A DNA stretch of 64,000 nucleotides from Aquabacterium sp. OR-4 (GCF_025290835.2 NZ_JAOCQD020000002.1:310001-374000), one strand, 5' to 3'; shown: positions 1 to 8,647, counted from the stretch's first letter. Made by a program: numbers and translations. The notes: generated by a model not told the origin, from the sequence alone.

Positions 1-132
1 CGGCACCATGGCCGGCTGGCCCCTGGCCGGCGGTGGCGGTGCGGGCGGATCGCGCAGCACCAGCAGCACGCCGGGCGCGGCGCGGAAATCGGCGCGGCTG
101 CGCCAAAGTTCAGCGCGGGGCGTGTCGCTCAT
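1..132 (-). CDS. Start of a probable molybdopterin-binding hydroxylase subunit (cut by window edge)
   Basis: Only the first 44 codons lie in the window, beginning MSDTPRAELWRSRADF and running into a proline-rich stretch. Its ATG overlaps the stop of the upstream [2Fe-2S] subunit gene by ATGA, so the two are translationally coupled. In two-subunit molybdenum hydroxylases (nicotinate dehydrogenase, isoquinoline 1-oxidoreductase) the small [2Fe-2S] gene is commonly followed by the large molybdopterin subunit gene, and that is the basis of the call. The visible residues contain no diagnostic motif, so this rests on context. The expected role is the catalytic subunit that hydroxylates nicotinate at C6. 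An accessory cytochrome or another subunit is the alternative. Confidence 0.4.
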   Translation of the reverse strand, partial: MSDTPRAELWRSRADFRAAPGVLLVLRDPPAPPPPARGQPAMVP

Positions 133-602
133 CCACGCTCCGCCATCGCCTGCGCGGCGGCCTGCACCGCCGCCAGGATCTCGAGGTGCGTGCCGCAGCG
201 GCACAGGTTGTGCGACAGCGCCGCCCTCGCCTGCGCCTCGGTGGGCCGCGGCGTGCGGCGCAGAAGCGCCACGGTGCTCATCACCATGCCGTTCAGGCAG
301 TAGCCGCATTGCGCGGCCTGGGTGCTCACGAAGGCCTGCTGCACCGGGTGCAGCGCGTCACGCCGGCCCAGGCCTTCCAGCGTGGTGACTTCGCGCCCGC
401 CCACGCCTTCCACCGGCATGGCGCAGCTGCGTGCGGCCACGCCATCCACCAGCACGGTGCAGGCACCGCACTGGCCCAGGCCACAGCCGTACTTGGGGCC
501 GTTCAGGCCCAGGTCGTTGCGCAGCACGGTGAGCAAGGACGTGCCGGCGGTGGCCTGCACCGCGCAGTCGCGCCCGTTCACATGCAGCAGGCGCTGGCTC
601 AT
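129..602 (-). CDS. [2Fe-2S] iron-sulfur subunit of a molybdenum hydroxylase (nicotinate dehydrogenase-like)
   Basis: A 157-residue electron-transfer subunit of the xanthine dehydrogenase family. The plant-ferredoxin-type cluster ligands are Cys40, Cys45, Cys48 and Cys60 (motif CGLGQCGAC). The C-terminal helical domain carries the second cluster with Cys99, Cys102, Cys134 and Cys136 (CGYC and CRC). Length and layout fit NdhS/NicA-type small subunits. The start at MSQRLLHVNG was chosen because its ATG overlaps the upstream binding-protein stop by four bases. It sits at the far end of an operon holding 6-hydroxynicotinate reductase and a nicotinamidase, so nicotinate 6-hydroxylation is the most likely reaction. 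The family call is firm; the substrate is inferred from context. Confidence 0.88.
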   Translation of the reverse strand: MSQRLLHVNGRDCAVQATAGTSLLTVLRNDLGLNGPKYGCGLGQCGACTVLVDGVAARSCAMPVEGVGGREVTTLEGLGRRDALHPVQQAFVSTQAAQCGYCLNGMVMSTVALLRRTPRPTEAQARAALSHNLCRCGTHLEILAAVQAAAQAMAERG

Positions 603-1768
603 CGGCGCAACTGTCCCGCAGCATCCACGATGCTCAGTTCCACATGGCGCCAACCCAGCCGGGCGCTGCGGCTGTAGTTGACGAAGACCCCGCCCAGGTT
701 CAACTCGCCCAGACCCAACAGCGCTTGCGCCAGACGCTCGCGGCTGGGGTTGGCACCGGCGCGCTGCAGGCCCGCCAGCGCGATCCTGGCAGCGGCAAAG
801 CCTTCGATGGACGCGAAGGACAGCGGCTCGGCGGGATGGGCGGACTTCATCGCGCGCTGGTACTCGAGCACCAGAGGCAAGGCCCCGCTGAACGGAAAGG
901 GCACGGCCTGCGCGATGACGATGCCACGGGCCTTCGCGGCACCGATGGCCTTGACCAGCGGCTCGGCGATCACCACCGACATCGTCAGCAGCGACAGGCC
1001 GCTGCCTGCGGTCTCGCGCAGGGCCTTGGCCAATTCGCTGGCATAGCGGCCGGCGCAGACCATCAGCACCGCATCGGGTTTGCTGGCCAGGGCCTGGGCG
1101 GCGGCAGCGGCCATGTTGGCCTCGATCCGGTCGGGCGCACCATCGACCATGACCACGCTGACCTGCATGCCGGCCTCCTGCGCGGCGGCCTGGGCCACGC
1201 GGGCCATGGCCGGGCCAAAGGCGATGCTGTAGGCCACCACGGCCACACGCTGCTGGTTCATGGTGCGCGCATGCTGGATCAGCGCGCGCACCTCGTCGGC
1301 ATAGCCGGCGCGGAACGGGAAAACGTTCTCGGCGTCGATCACCGCCTTGTCGCCCTGCAGCGGCGCGATCATCGCGATGCGCTGGCGGCCGAACACCTCG
1401 TCCTTGGCCAGTGCGGTCAGGCCCCCGGTGTTGACGAAGCCGATGAAGCCCAGCACGCGCGGGTCGGGCAGAAGCTGCTTGTTGACGATCTCGACCATGC
1501 GGCCCGGGTTCAGATCATCGTCATGGTTGACGACACTGACCGGCCGGCCGTTGACGCCGCCGCGCGCATTGACCTGGGCGAACAGCGCATTCATGCCCAG
1601 CAGCATGCCGCGCGAGTTGTTGGCAGCCGAGGCATTGGTGGTTGACGCCACCTGGGCCAGCACGATGGGCTCGCCAGCAGCATGCCCCACAGGCGGCACG
1701 GCCAGCGCGGCGCTGCCCGCGCCGCCCAGGCTCAGCAGCCGCAGCACATCGCGCCGGCGCGCCGTCAT
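599..1768 (-). CDS. Branched-chain-type ABC transporter substrate-binding protein (second of two)
   Basis: A 389-residue periplasmic binding protein of the LivJ/type I fold (Peripla_BP_6). The N-terminus has an arginine-rich, Tat-like signal (ARRRDVLRLL, then a hydrophobic stretch ending near VGHAAG). The body keeps the features of the family: NARGGVNGRPV near residue 65, then a lobe with IGFVNTGG. It lies between the nicotinamidase gene and the [2Fe-2S] subunit gene, and its stop overlaps the latter's start. The operon contains another binding protein next to the permease, so this copy may give the same importer a second ligand, such as nicotinate versus nicotinamide or a pathway intermediate. 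The ligand assignment is inference only. Confidence 0.85.
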   Translation of the reverse strand: MTARRRDVLRLLSLGGAGSAALAVPPVGHAAGEPIVLAQVASTTNASAANNSRGMLLGMNALFAQVNARGGVNGRPVSVVNHDDDLNPGRMVEIVNKQLLPDPRVLGFIGFVNTGGLTALAKDEVFGRQRIAMIAPLQGDKAVIDAENVFPFRAGYADEVRALIQHARTMNQQRVAVVAYSIAFGPAMARVAQAAAQEAGMQVSVVMVDGAPDRIEANMAAAAAQALASKPDAVLMVCAGRYASELAKALRETAGSGLSLLTMSVVIAEPLVKAIGAAKARGIVIAQAVPFPFSGALPLVLEYQRAMKSAHPAEPLSFASIEGFAAARIALAGLQRAGANPSRERLAQALLGLGELNLGGVFVNYSRSARLGWRHVELSIVDAAGQLRR

Positions 1769-1779
1769 GGTCGAGCGAC

Positions 1780-2505
1780 TCACGCCAGGGCGATGTCGCT
1801 GCTCTGGATGCGCTTGACGCCCTTGGCCGTCATCTGCTTCCAGGCGGCCGCCAGCGAGCCGTTCAGGTCGATGCCGCGGCAGGCGTCTTCCACCACAAAC
1901 ACCTCGAAGCCGGCCTTGCGCGCATCCATCGCCGTCCAGGCCACGCAGAAATCGGTGGCCAGGCCGGTGATGTAGAGCTTCTTGATGCCGCGCGCCTTCA
2001 GGTAGCCGGCCAGGCCGGTGACCGTCTTGCGGTCGGCTTCCTCGAAGGCCGAGTAGCTGTCGACGCCCTTGTTGTAGCCCTTGCGGATGATCAGCTGCGC
2101 GGTCGGCAGCTTCAGGTCCTTGTGCAGCGCGGCGTCGTCGGTGCCCTGCACGCAATGGTCGGGCCACAGCACCTGCTGGCCGTACTTGAGCGTGGTGGTC
2201 TCGAAGGGCTTCTTGCCGCCGTGGCTGCTGGCAAACGAGGCATGGCCGGCGGTGTGCCAGTCCTGCGTGACCACGATGTTGGCAAAGGCCGCGCTGATCT
2301 TGTTGATCACCGGCACCACCTCCTCGCCCTTGGCCACCGGCAGCGTGCCGCCGGTGACAAAGCAGTTCTGCACATCCACCACGATCAGCGCAGCGTCGGT
2401 GCCGGGCTTCAGCGCCTGGGCGGCAAAGGCGCGCGGCACGGCGGCGGCCAGGCCGGCGGCCGACAGGGTTTGCAGGAAGGCGCGGCGTTGGGCTTGGGCA
2501 GACAT
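1780..2505 (-). CDS. pncA: Exported nicotinamidase (isochorismatase-fold)
   Basis: A 241-residue cysteine hydrolase that converts nicotinamide to nicotinate and ammonia. The catalytic triad is visible as Asp44 (VVDVQNCF), Lys142 (IIRKGYNK) and Cys187 (TDFCV), and the metal site as Asp82, His84 and His88 (QDWHTAGH). Unlike the usual cytoplasmic PncA it begins with a Tat-like signal peptide (QRRAFLQTLSAAG, ending near AFAAQ), which predicts a periplasmic enzyme. The start is fixed by an AAGGAG ribosome site eight bases upstream. It is embedded in the importer and nicotinate-hydroxylase operon. Periplasmic deamidation before uptake would make nicotinate available to the ABC transporter. Function by motif is strong; location is predicted. 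Confidence 0.9.
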   Translation of the reverse strand: MSAQAQRRAFLQTLSAAGLAAAVPRAFAAQALKPGTDAALIVVDVQNCFVTGGTLPVAKGEEVVPVINKISAAFANIVVTQDWHTAGHASFASSHGGKKPFETTTLKYGQQVLWPDHCVQGTDDAALHKDLKLPTAQLIIRKGYNKGVDSYSAFEEADRKTVTGLAGYLKARGIKKLYITGLATDFCVAWTAMDARKAGFEVFVVEDACRGIDLNGSLAAAWKQMTAKGVKRIQSSDIALA

Positions 2506-2540
2506 GGCAACTCCTTGGGTGATGAATGACAACTGAACGC

Positions 2541-3272
2541 TCACATCGACAGATAGGCGCGCCGCACGGCCTCGTCGGCCGCCAGTTCGGCCATCGTGCC
2601 CTGCCAGCGGATCTGGCCCTTCTCGAGCACATAGGCGCGGTCGGACACCAGTTCGGCGAAATGCATGTTCTGTTCCGACAGCAGGATGCTGACGCCCTGG
2701 CGCTTGAGCGCCAGGATCATCTGCGCCATCTGCTCCACGATCACCGGCGCCACGCCCTCGCTGGGCTCGTCGAGCAGCACCACGAAGGGGTTGCCCATCA
2801 GCGTGCGCGCCACGGTCAGCATCTGCTGCTCGCCACCGCTCATGCGGCCGCCGGGCCGATCGGGCATCTCGCCCAGGTTGGGAAACAGCTTGAACAGCGC
2901 CTCGGGCGTCCAGGCCGGCGCGGCCGAGCCATCGGGCCAGCGGCGCGGCGGCTGCTGGCCCACGGCCAGGTTGTCCATCACGCTCAGATCGCTGAACACG
3001 CGCCGGTCTTCAGGCACCCAGCCCAGACCCAGGCGGGCGATGTCGTGCGGCTCCAGGCGCGACACGTCGCGGCCCATGAACCGCACCTGCCCGGCGCGCC
3101 GCGCCAGCAGGCCCATCACGGCCTTCAGCGTGGTGCTCTTGCCGGCGCCGTTGCGGCCCATCAGCGCCACCACCTCGCCACGCTTCACCTCGAGCCCGAC
3201 ATCGAACAGGATCTGCGCAGCGCCGTACCAGGCGGCGAGCCTGTTGACCTCCAGCAAGGTCTCGGCGGTCAT
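2541..3272 (-). CDS. livF: ABC transporter ATPase, LivF type
   Basis: A 243-residue nucleotide-binding subunit of a branched-chain amino-acid-type (HAAT) importer. It has Walker A GRNGAGKST near residue 38, signature MSGGEQQML, Walker B FVVLLDEPSEG and the terminal switch histidine region. The LivF-specific WVPEDRRVFSDLSV segment is present. The ATG overlaps the livG stop by four bases, so it is coupled to the other ATPase. With livG, the fused permease and one or two binding proteins it completes an importer whose substrate is probably nicotinate, nicotinamide or a downstream acid, judging from the surrounding catabolic genes. Confidence 0.93.
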   Translation of the reverse strand: MTAETLLEVNRLAAWYGAAQILFDVGLEVKRGEVVALMGRNGAGKSTTLKAVMGLLARRAGQVRFMGRDVSRLEPHDIARLGLGWVPEDRRVFSDLSVMDNLAVGQQPPRRWPDGSAAPAWTPEALFKLFPNLGEMPDRPGGRMSGGEQQMLTVARTLMGNPFVVLLDEPSEGVAPVIVEQMAQMILALKRQGVSILLSEQNMHFAELVSDRAYVLEKGQIRWQGTMAELAADEAVRRAYLSM

Positions 3273-4042
3273 GCGGCCACCTCGGCCTTCTTCTCGAAGG
3301 TGGCGCCGCTGCCGAAGTAGACCTCCTGCACCTTGGGGTGCTGGCGGATCTCGGCCGGCGTGCCTTCGGCGATCAGGCGGCCGCGGGCCAGCACGATCAC
3401 GCGGTCGGCATGGGCAAACACCACGTCCATGCTGTGCTCGGTGAACAGCACCGCCAGGCCGCGCTCGAGCACCAGGCGTTTGGTCAGGGCCATCAAGTCG
3501 TTGCGCTCCTTGGGCGCCATGCCGGCGGTGGGTTCGTCCATCAGCAGCAGCTTGGGGTCGTTGGCCAGCGCGATGGCCAGCTCCACCCGCTTGACGTCGC
3601 CATAGGCCAGCACGCTGCAGGGCCGGTCGGCCTGCGTGGCCATGCCCACCTGCCTGAGCAGGGCCATCGCGTCGGCGCGGCGGTGATCGGCGGCGCGGCG
3701 CCACATGGCGTACAGCCGGCCATCGGCCGACAGCAGGGCCATCTGCACGTTCTCGATCACGGTGAGTGACGCAAAGGTCTCGGCGATCTGGAAGGTGCGG
3801 CCCACGCCCTGCTTCCAGATCTGGCGCGGCTTGCGGCCGATCAGCTCCTGGTCGGCCAGGCGGATCGAGCCGCTGTCGGGCCTGAGCTGCCCGTTGACCA
3901 TGTTGAAGGTGGTGCTCTTGCCGGCGCCGTTGGGGCCGATCAGCGCCAGCAGCTCGCCGGCCGCCACGTTGAAGCTGATGCCGTCGACGGCGCGGTTGCC
4001 GCCGAAGGTCTTGCCCAGGTTGTTGACCGAAAGAAGGCTCAT
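3269..4042 (-). CDS. livG: ABC transporter ATPase, LivG type
   Basis: A 257-residue ATPase partner of LivF. Walker A GPNGAGKST lies near residue 37, Walker B is LLLMDEPTAGM, and the H-loop lies in FTEHSMD. The ABC signature is unusual: it reads LAYGDVKRVE where most LivG proteins have LSYGxQRxLE, a variant seen in other aromatic-acid HAAT importers. Start and stop each overlap the neighbouring gene as ATGA, showing one translational unit with the permease and LivF. It acts at the cytoplasmic face of the inner membrane. Confidence 0.93.
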   Translation of the reverse strand: MSLLSVNNLGKTFGGNRAVDGISFNVAAGELLALIGPNGAGKSTTFNMVNGQLRPDSGSIRLADQELIGRKPRQIWKQGVGRTFQIAETFASLTVIENVQMALLSADGRLYAMWRRAADHRRADAMALLRQVGMATQADRPCSVLAYGDVKRVELAIALANDPKLLLMDEPTAGMAPKERNDLMALTKRLVLERGLAVLFTEHSMDVVFAHADRVIVLARGRLIAEGTPAEIRQHPKVQEVYFGSGATFEKKAEVAA

Positions 4043-5937
4043 GCGGTGGTCCTGCGGCGATCCGCGATCTGCTCGGCCAGGCGGGCCGCAAAGCCCGCGA
4101 TGCCCTGGGGAAAGGCCAGCACCAGCAGCAAGATGGTGCCGCCCAGCATGGCGCGCCAGTACTCGGTGCCACGTGCCACGCTGTCTTGCAGCCAGCTGAA
4201 GGTGACCGCGCCCACCACCGGGCCGGCCAGGGTTTGCACGCCACCCAGCAGCACCATCACCAGGCCGTCGACGCTCTTGCCCACGCTCATCGCATCGGGC
4301 GAGATGCTGCCCTTGCTGAACGCGAACAGCGCACCGGCCAGGCCGGCAAACAGCGCCGCCACCACAAAGGCCGCCCACTGGTTGGCCTTGACGTCGATGC
4401 CGATGGCATCGGCCCGCAGCGCTGAGTCGCGCCCGGCCCGCATGGCATAGCCGAATGGCGAGAACAAGACGCGGCGCAGCGCCAGCACGCCGGCCGTCAC
4501 CAGCGCCAGGGTCAGCCAGTAGTACATGCGCTTGTCGCTCAGCCACTCGGCCGGCCACACGCCGGTGAGGCCGTTGCTGCCGCCGGTGACATCGTCCCAC
4601 TGGAAGGTGATCGACCAGCAGATCTGCGCGAAGGCCAGCGTCAGCATGGTCAGGTACACGCCCGACAGCCGCACGCAGAACCAGCCGAACAGCACACCGC
4701 CGGCCGCGGCCGCCAGCGGCGACACCAGCAGCGCCGCCTCCATCGGCCAGCCGGCCTTGAGCATCAGCAGCGCCGCGGCATAGGCGCCCAGGCCGAAGTA
4801 GGCCGCATGGCCGAACGAGTGCATGCCCGCCGGGCCCATGATGAAGTGCAGGCTGGCGGCAAACAGCGCGGCGGTGAGCAGATCGATGGCCAGCACCACG
4901 CCGTAGCTGCCCTCGCCCGCCAGCACCGGCAGCAGCACCAGGCCGGTGAGCAGCACGGCCGCGCCGATCAGCAGCGGCCGGCCGGCGGCGCGCAGCGGCG
5001 CCTCGGCCTCGCCCACATTGCGGGTGGCGGCCTGCGCGCGGCCCATCAGGCCCCAGGGGCGCCACACCAGCACCACGGCCATCACCAGAAACTCGGCCAC
5101 CAGCGTGAGCTTGCTGAAGCTGAAGGCGATGCCGAACAGATCGACCGTGCCGATGCCCACGCACAGCGCCTTGATCTCGGCAATCAGCAGGGCCGCCACG
5201 TAGGCGCCGGGGATCGAGCCCATGCCGCCCACCACCACCACCACGAAGGCATCGCCGATGGTCAGCAGATCGAGGTTCAGCGAGGCCGGCTCACGCGGCA
5301 GCTGCAGCGCCCCGCCCAGGCCGGCCAGCAGCGCGCCCAGCGCAAACACGCTGGTGAACAGCCAGGCCTGGTTGACCCCGAGCGCGCCCACCATCTCGCG
5401 GTCTTGGGTGGCGGCGCGCACCAGGGTGCCCCAGCGGGTGCGGGTGAGCAGCAGCGTGAGCGCGCCCAGCACCAGCGGCCCGACCACGATCAGCAGCAGG
5501 TCGTAGGTGGGAAAGCGCCGGCCCAGGATGTCGATCGAACCGGTAAAGCCCGGTGCCCGCGGGCCCAGCAGGTCTTCGGCGCCCCAGAAGGCCAGCGCCG
5601 CGTCCTTGATCACCAGCACCAGCGCAAAGGTGGCCAGCAGCTGGAACAGCTCGGGCGCGCGATAGATGCGGCGCAGCAGCGTCACCTCGACCAGCGCACC
5701 GAACACCCCCACGCCCACCGCCGCCAGCGCCAGCGCGGGCCAGAAGCCGAGCACCGGACCGACCTGCTCGACCAGCGTGTAGGCGCCATAGACGCCCAGC
5801 ATGAAGAACGAGCCATGCGCAAAGTTGACGATGCGCGTGACGCCGAAGATCAGCGACAGCCCCGCGGCCACCAGGAACAGCGACGATGCGCCGGCCAGGC
5901 CATTGAGCAGTTGAACGACAAAACCTGAGAAGTTCAT
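4039..5937 (-). CDS. Fused LivH-LivM permease of a branched-chain-type ABC importer
   Basis: A single 632-residue protein combines the two permeases normally encoded separately. Residues from about 1 to 290 match LivH (NGLAGASSLFLVAAGLS, NFAHGSFFMLG, GGMGSIPGA). Residues from about 320 to 632 match LivM (HFIMGPAGMHSFGHAAYFGLGA, DDVTGGSNGLTG, GGVQTLAGPVVGA). Each half has multiple hydrophobic segments, so the protein alone could supply the whole transmembrane pore. The start at MNFSGFVVQL was chosen because family homology begins there. The stop overlaps livG. Fusions of this kind occur in Proteobacteria and remove the need for heterodimer assembly. Confidence 0.92.
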   Translation of the reverse strand: MNFSGFVVQLLNGLAGASSLFLVAAGLSLIFGVTRIVNFAHGSFFMLGVYGAYTLVEQVGPVLGFWPALALAAVGVGVFGALVEVTLLRRIYRAPELFQLLATFALVLVIKDAALAFWGAEDLLGPRAPGFTGSIDILGRRFPTYDLLLIVVGPLVLGALTLLLTRTRWGTLVRAATQDREMVGALGVNQAWLFTSVFALGALLAGLGGALQLPREPASLNLDLLTIGDAFVVVVVGGMGSIPGAYVAALLIAEIKALCVGIGTVDLFGIAFSFSKLTLVAEFLVMAVVLVWRPWGLMGRAQAATRNVGEAEAPLRAAGRPLLIGAAVLLTGLVLLPVLAGEGSYGVVLAIDLLTAALFAASLHFIMGPAGMHSFGHAAYFGLGAYAAALLMLKAGWPMEAALLVSPLAAAAGGVLFGWFCVRLSGVYLTMLTLAFAQICWSITFQWDDVTGGSNGLTGVWPAEWLSDKRMYYWLTLALVTAGVLALRRVLFSPFGYAMRAGRDSALRADAIGIDVKANQWAAFVVAALFAGLAGALFAFSKGSISPDAMSVGKSVDGLVMVLLGGVQTLAGPVVGAVTFSWLQDSVARGTEYWRAMLGGTILLLVLAFPQGIAGFAARLAEQIADRRRTTA

Positions 5938-6063
5938 CCGAAGGCGAATCAAGGCGAATGAGTGAGCAAGGCACGGCCCGGCCCAGCGGCCGCCATGGCA
6001 CCGGCTGTGCCGGACCATCGGCGGCGCCCCCTGGGGGGAGGCGCCGCAGGCGCTTCGGGGGGA

Positions 6064-7269
6064 TCAGTTGCCCGGGCGCAGCTTGGCCACCTCGGCATCG
6101 CTCGGCTGGAACTTGGCGCCGTCGAAGTACACGTAGTCGACCATCGTGCCCTTGCCCTTGTCGTTCTTGGTCTTGCCCACGTAGGCGCCCATGGTCGACT
6201 GGTGGTCCTGCGCGCGGTAGGTGATCTTGCCCATCGGCGTCTCGAGCTGCAGGCCGCGGAAGGCGGTGATCAGCTTCTCGGTGTCGGTGCTCTTGGCCTT
6301 GGCGATGCCGGCGGCCAGGCTCTTGATGGTGCTGTAGCCCACCACCGAGCCCAGGCGCGGGTAGTCGTTGTACTTGCGGTGATAGGCCAGGAAGAAGGCC
6401 TTGTGCTCGGGCGTCTGGATGCCGTACCAGGGGTAGCCGGTGACGATCCAGCCATCGGGCGTCTCGTCCTTCAGCGGATCGAGGTACTCGGGCTCGCCGG
6501 TCAGCAGGCTGACCACGGTGCGGCTCTGGAACAGGCCGCGGGTATTGCCCTCGCGCACGAACTTGGCCAGGTCGGCCCCGAACAGCACGTTGAAGATCGC
6601 ATCGGGCTTGGCATCGGCCAGGGCCTGCACCACGCTGCCGGCGTCGAGCTTGCCCAGCGGCGGAGCCTGCTCGGCCACGAACTCCACATCGGGCTGGGCG
6701 GCCTTGAGCAGCGCCTTGAAGGTGGCCACCGCGCTCTGCCCGTACTCGTAGTTGGGGTACACCACGGCCCAGCGCTTCTTCTTGAGCTTGGCCGCCTCGG
6801 GCACCAGCATCGCGCTCTGCATGTAGGTGCTGGGGCGCAGGCGGAAGGTGTACTTGTTGCCGCTGCCCCAGACGATCTTGTCGGTCAGCGGCTCGCTGGC
6901 CAGGTAGAAGAACTTCTTCTGCTTGGCAAAGTCGGTCAGCGCCAGGCCGATGTTGGACAGGAAGGCGCCCGTCAGCACGTCGACCTTCTCGCGCGACACC
7001 AGCTCTTCGGCGGCACGCACCGCGTCGCCCGGGTTGCCGTTGTCGTCACGCGTGATCAGCTGCAGCTTGGCGCCGTTGACGCCGCCGGCGGCATTGACCT
7101 CCTCGACGGCCAGCTCCATGCCCTTCTTGTAGGGTTCCAGGAAGGCGGGCTGGACCTTGTAGCTGTTGACCTCGCCGATCTTGATCACGCCCTGCGCGGC
7201 AACCGGGGTCAGGGCTGCCGCGCCCATCGTGGCAAGGGCGGCGGTGGCGATGAAGCTTCTGCGGAACAT
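6064..7269 (-). CDS. Branched-chain-type ABC transporter substrate-binding protein (first of two)
   Basis: A 401-residue periplasmic binding protein with a clear signal peptide (MFRRSFIATAALATMG, cleavage near VAAQG). It has the type I Peripla_BP_6 fold, with NAAGGVNGAKLQL near residue 65, ITRDDNGNPGDAVRAAEELV, and a second lobe beginning around VVYPNYEYG. It is placed directly upstream of the permease, the usual position of the cognate binding protein. About 125 bases separate it from the permease. The likely ligand is nicotinate, nicotinamide or a related pyridine carboxylate, inferred from the operon. Confidence 0.87.
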   Translation of the reverse strand: MFRRSFIATAALATMGAAALTPVAAQGVIKIGEVNSYKVQPAFLEPYKKGMELAVEEVNAAGGVNGAKLQLITRDDNGNPGDAVRAAEELVSREKVDVLTGAFLSNIGLALTDFAKQKKFFYLASEPLTDKIVWGSGNKYTFRLRPSTYMQSAMLVPEAAKLKKKRWAVVYPNYEYGQSAVATFKALLKAAQPDVEFVAEQAPPLGKLDAGSVVQALADAKPDAIFNVLFGADLAKFVREGNTRGLFQSRTVVSLLTGEPEYLDPLKDETPDGWIVTGYPWYGIQTPEHKAFFLAYHRKYNDYPRLGSVVGYSTIKSLAAGIAKAKSTDTEKLITAFRGLQLETPMGKITYRAQDHQSTMGAYVGKTKNDKGKGTMVDYVYFDGAKFQPSDAEVAKLRPGN

Positions 7270-7362
7270 GGTCTGGATCCTCGACAGGATGTGGGGGAAG
7301 AAAGGAACGATAGCCCGAACTGGCCCGGGCTGCGGTGACAGGGCGCTGTGGCGGTGGCGCGC

Positions 7363-7947
7363 TCAGCGCAAGCCGTCGCGCCCCTCGATCTCATGGGCCT
7401 GCAGGCCGCCCACGCGCGGCAGCGGCCGGCCGCTGTCGGTGACGGCCACCGCCACCACGATCTCGTTGGCGCGCGGCGCATCGGCCACGCGGGCCTCGAT
7501 GGCGTCAAAGTGGCTGCGCACGAAGGCGGCGTCCTTGTGGCCCAACGGCACGTCGATGGCCGTGCCCAGGCCGCCCAGCTTCTTGGCCGAGGGCACCAGC
7601 GCGGCGCCCTTCTCGACCGCCGCGCGCAGCGGCGCGCCCAGCTTGGGGTGCAGGATGGCCGCGGCGTGCTCCAGCTCGCCGGCCTCGCCCACGATGGCCG
7701 CCTTGCCATAGCTGTGCGCCGCGCCGGGCGACAGGCCCAGCGCCTGCACGCAGCGGTTGCCCAGCAGGCCGCCCAGCTCTTCGCCGATGGCGATCAGCTC
7801 GTCCAGGTTCTCGGCATAGCGCCCGGCATACGGGTTGGCGATCACCGCGATGGCCAGCGCGCGGCGGGTGGGCGGGTGGATGTCGCGGCCCATCTCGCGG
7901 TGGGTTTCGTCCACCTGGACGACGAGCTTGCGGATCTGTGCGCTCAT
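7363..7947 (-). CDS. AA_synth (DUF1185) family protein, copy 2
   Basis: A 194-residue protein of the amino-acid synthesis family (Pfam AA_synth, DUF1185), whose biochemical role is not established. Family hallmarks are ANPYAGRY near residue 47, the HSYGKAAIVGEAGELEHAAA segment in the middle, and a HFDAIEARV segment followed by a conserved VAVAVTDSGRP strand. The start is set by GAGGAG eight bases upstream of MSAQIRKLVV. It is 19 bases downstream of a paralogue (copy 1) with the same domain, so the two probably form a heteromer or act on related substrates. Their position between the UPF0280 gene and the importer suggests a job in pyridine catabolism that I cannot name. Confidence 0.8.
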   Translation of the reverse strand: MSAQIRKLVVQVDETHREMGRDIHPPTRRALAIAVIANPYAGRYAENLDELIAIGEELGGLLGNRCVQALGLSPGAAHSYGKAAIVGEAGELEHAAAILHPKLGAPLRAAVEKGAALVPSAKKLGGLGTAIDVPLGHKDAAFVRSHFDAIEARVADAPRANEIVVAVAVTDSGRPLPRVGGLQAHEIEGRDGLR

Positions 7948-7966
7948 GGTGTGCTCCTCGTTGCGA

Positions 7967-8614
7967 TCAGCGTTGGCCGTCCCACTTGGCAATGGCGTCG
8001 GCCGCCAGGCCGCCGACGCGGGCATGCACCCGCGGGCCGGTGCTCATGGCCAGGATCACCACCATCTCGTCGGGCCGCGGCGCGCCGGGTACGCGCACCT
8101 CGATGGCGTCGAAGTGGCTGCGCACATAGCTGGCGTTGATGTGGGTCAACGGCACGTCCAGCGTGCAGCCGGGGCCGCCCACCTTCTTGGTGCTGGGCAC
8201 GATGGCCAGCGCGTTGGCCGGCTGGCCGGTCTTGGCCTCGCCCTGGCCGGCGGCATAGGCCGCGGCGTCGCCCTTCCAGCCCAGCAGCTCGCGCATGGCA
8301 TAGCCGCCCGGCACATGCCACAGCGCACCGTGCTCGTGCTCGCCGGCGGCGCCGATGATGGCGCCCTTGCCATAGCCCTGGATGTCGGCCACCGGCACGG
8401 CCATCGCGGCCAGCAGGCGCTGCGCCAGGTCCAGGCCCACGGGGTTGAGCGCCGCCATCATCGGCAGGATGTCGGCCTCGTAGCGGCCGGCATAGGGGTT
8501 GGTCAGGACGGCGGCAATGCTGCCGCGGCGCAGCGGCCGGGCGGCGCGCGGGCCACCCTCGTGGAAGATGTCTTCGACGCTGGTGAACACGCGGCGGATG
8601 TCGATCAGGCTCAT
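7967..8614 (-). CDS. AA_synth (DUF1185) family protein, copy 1
   Basis: A 215-residue protein of the same family as its downstream neighbour. Shared motifs are LTNPYAGRY, IQGYGKGAIIGAAGEHEHGA, VPSTKKVGGPG and RSHFDAIEVRVPGA. It is about 20 residues longer, the difference lying mostly in an insertion around GGYAMRELLGWKGDAAAY. Such tandem AA_synth pairs suggest an obligate heteromer. Its role is unknown, but it stands immediately downstream of the UPF0280 gene in the 6-hydroxynicotinate reductase operon. Confidence 0.8.
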   Translation of the reverse strand: MSLIDIRRVFTSVEDIFHEGGPRAARPLRRGSIAAVLTNPYAGRYEADILPMMAALNPVGLDLAQRLLAAMAVPVADIQGYGKGAIIGAAGEHEHGALWHVPGGYAMRELLGWKGDAAAYAAGQGEAKTGQPANALAIVPSTKKVGGPGCTLDVPLTHINASYVRSHFDAIEVRVPGAPRPDEMVVILAMSTGPRVHARVGGLAADAIAKWDGQR

Positions 8615-8647
8615 GTCGATTCGTTTAGCAATTACTGAACCAAGGTG

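Noticed and set aside
8615..8647. Third ATGTAG operator upstream of the AA_synth gene.
   Set aside because: Read on both strands; no ATGTAG-like half-site pair is present in this or the other internal gaps of the operon.
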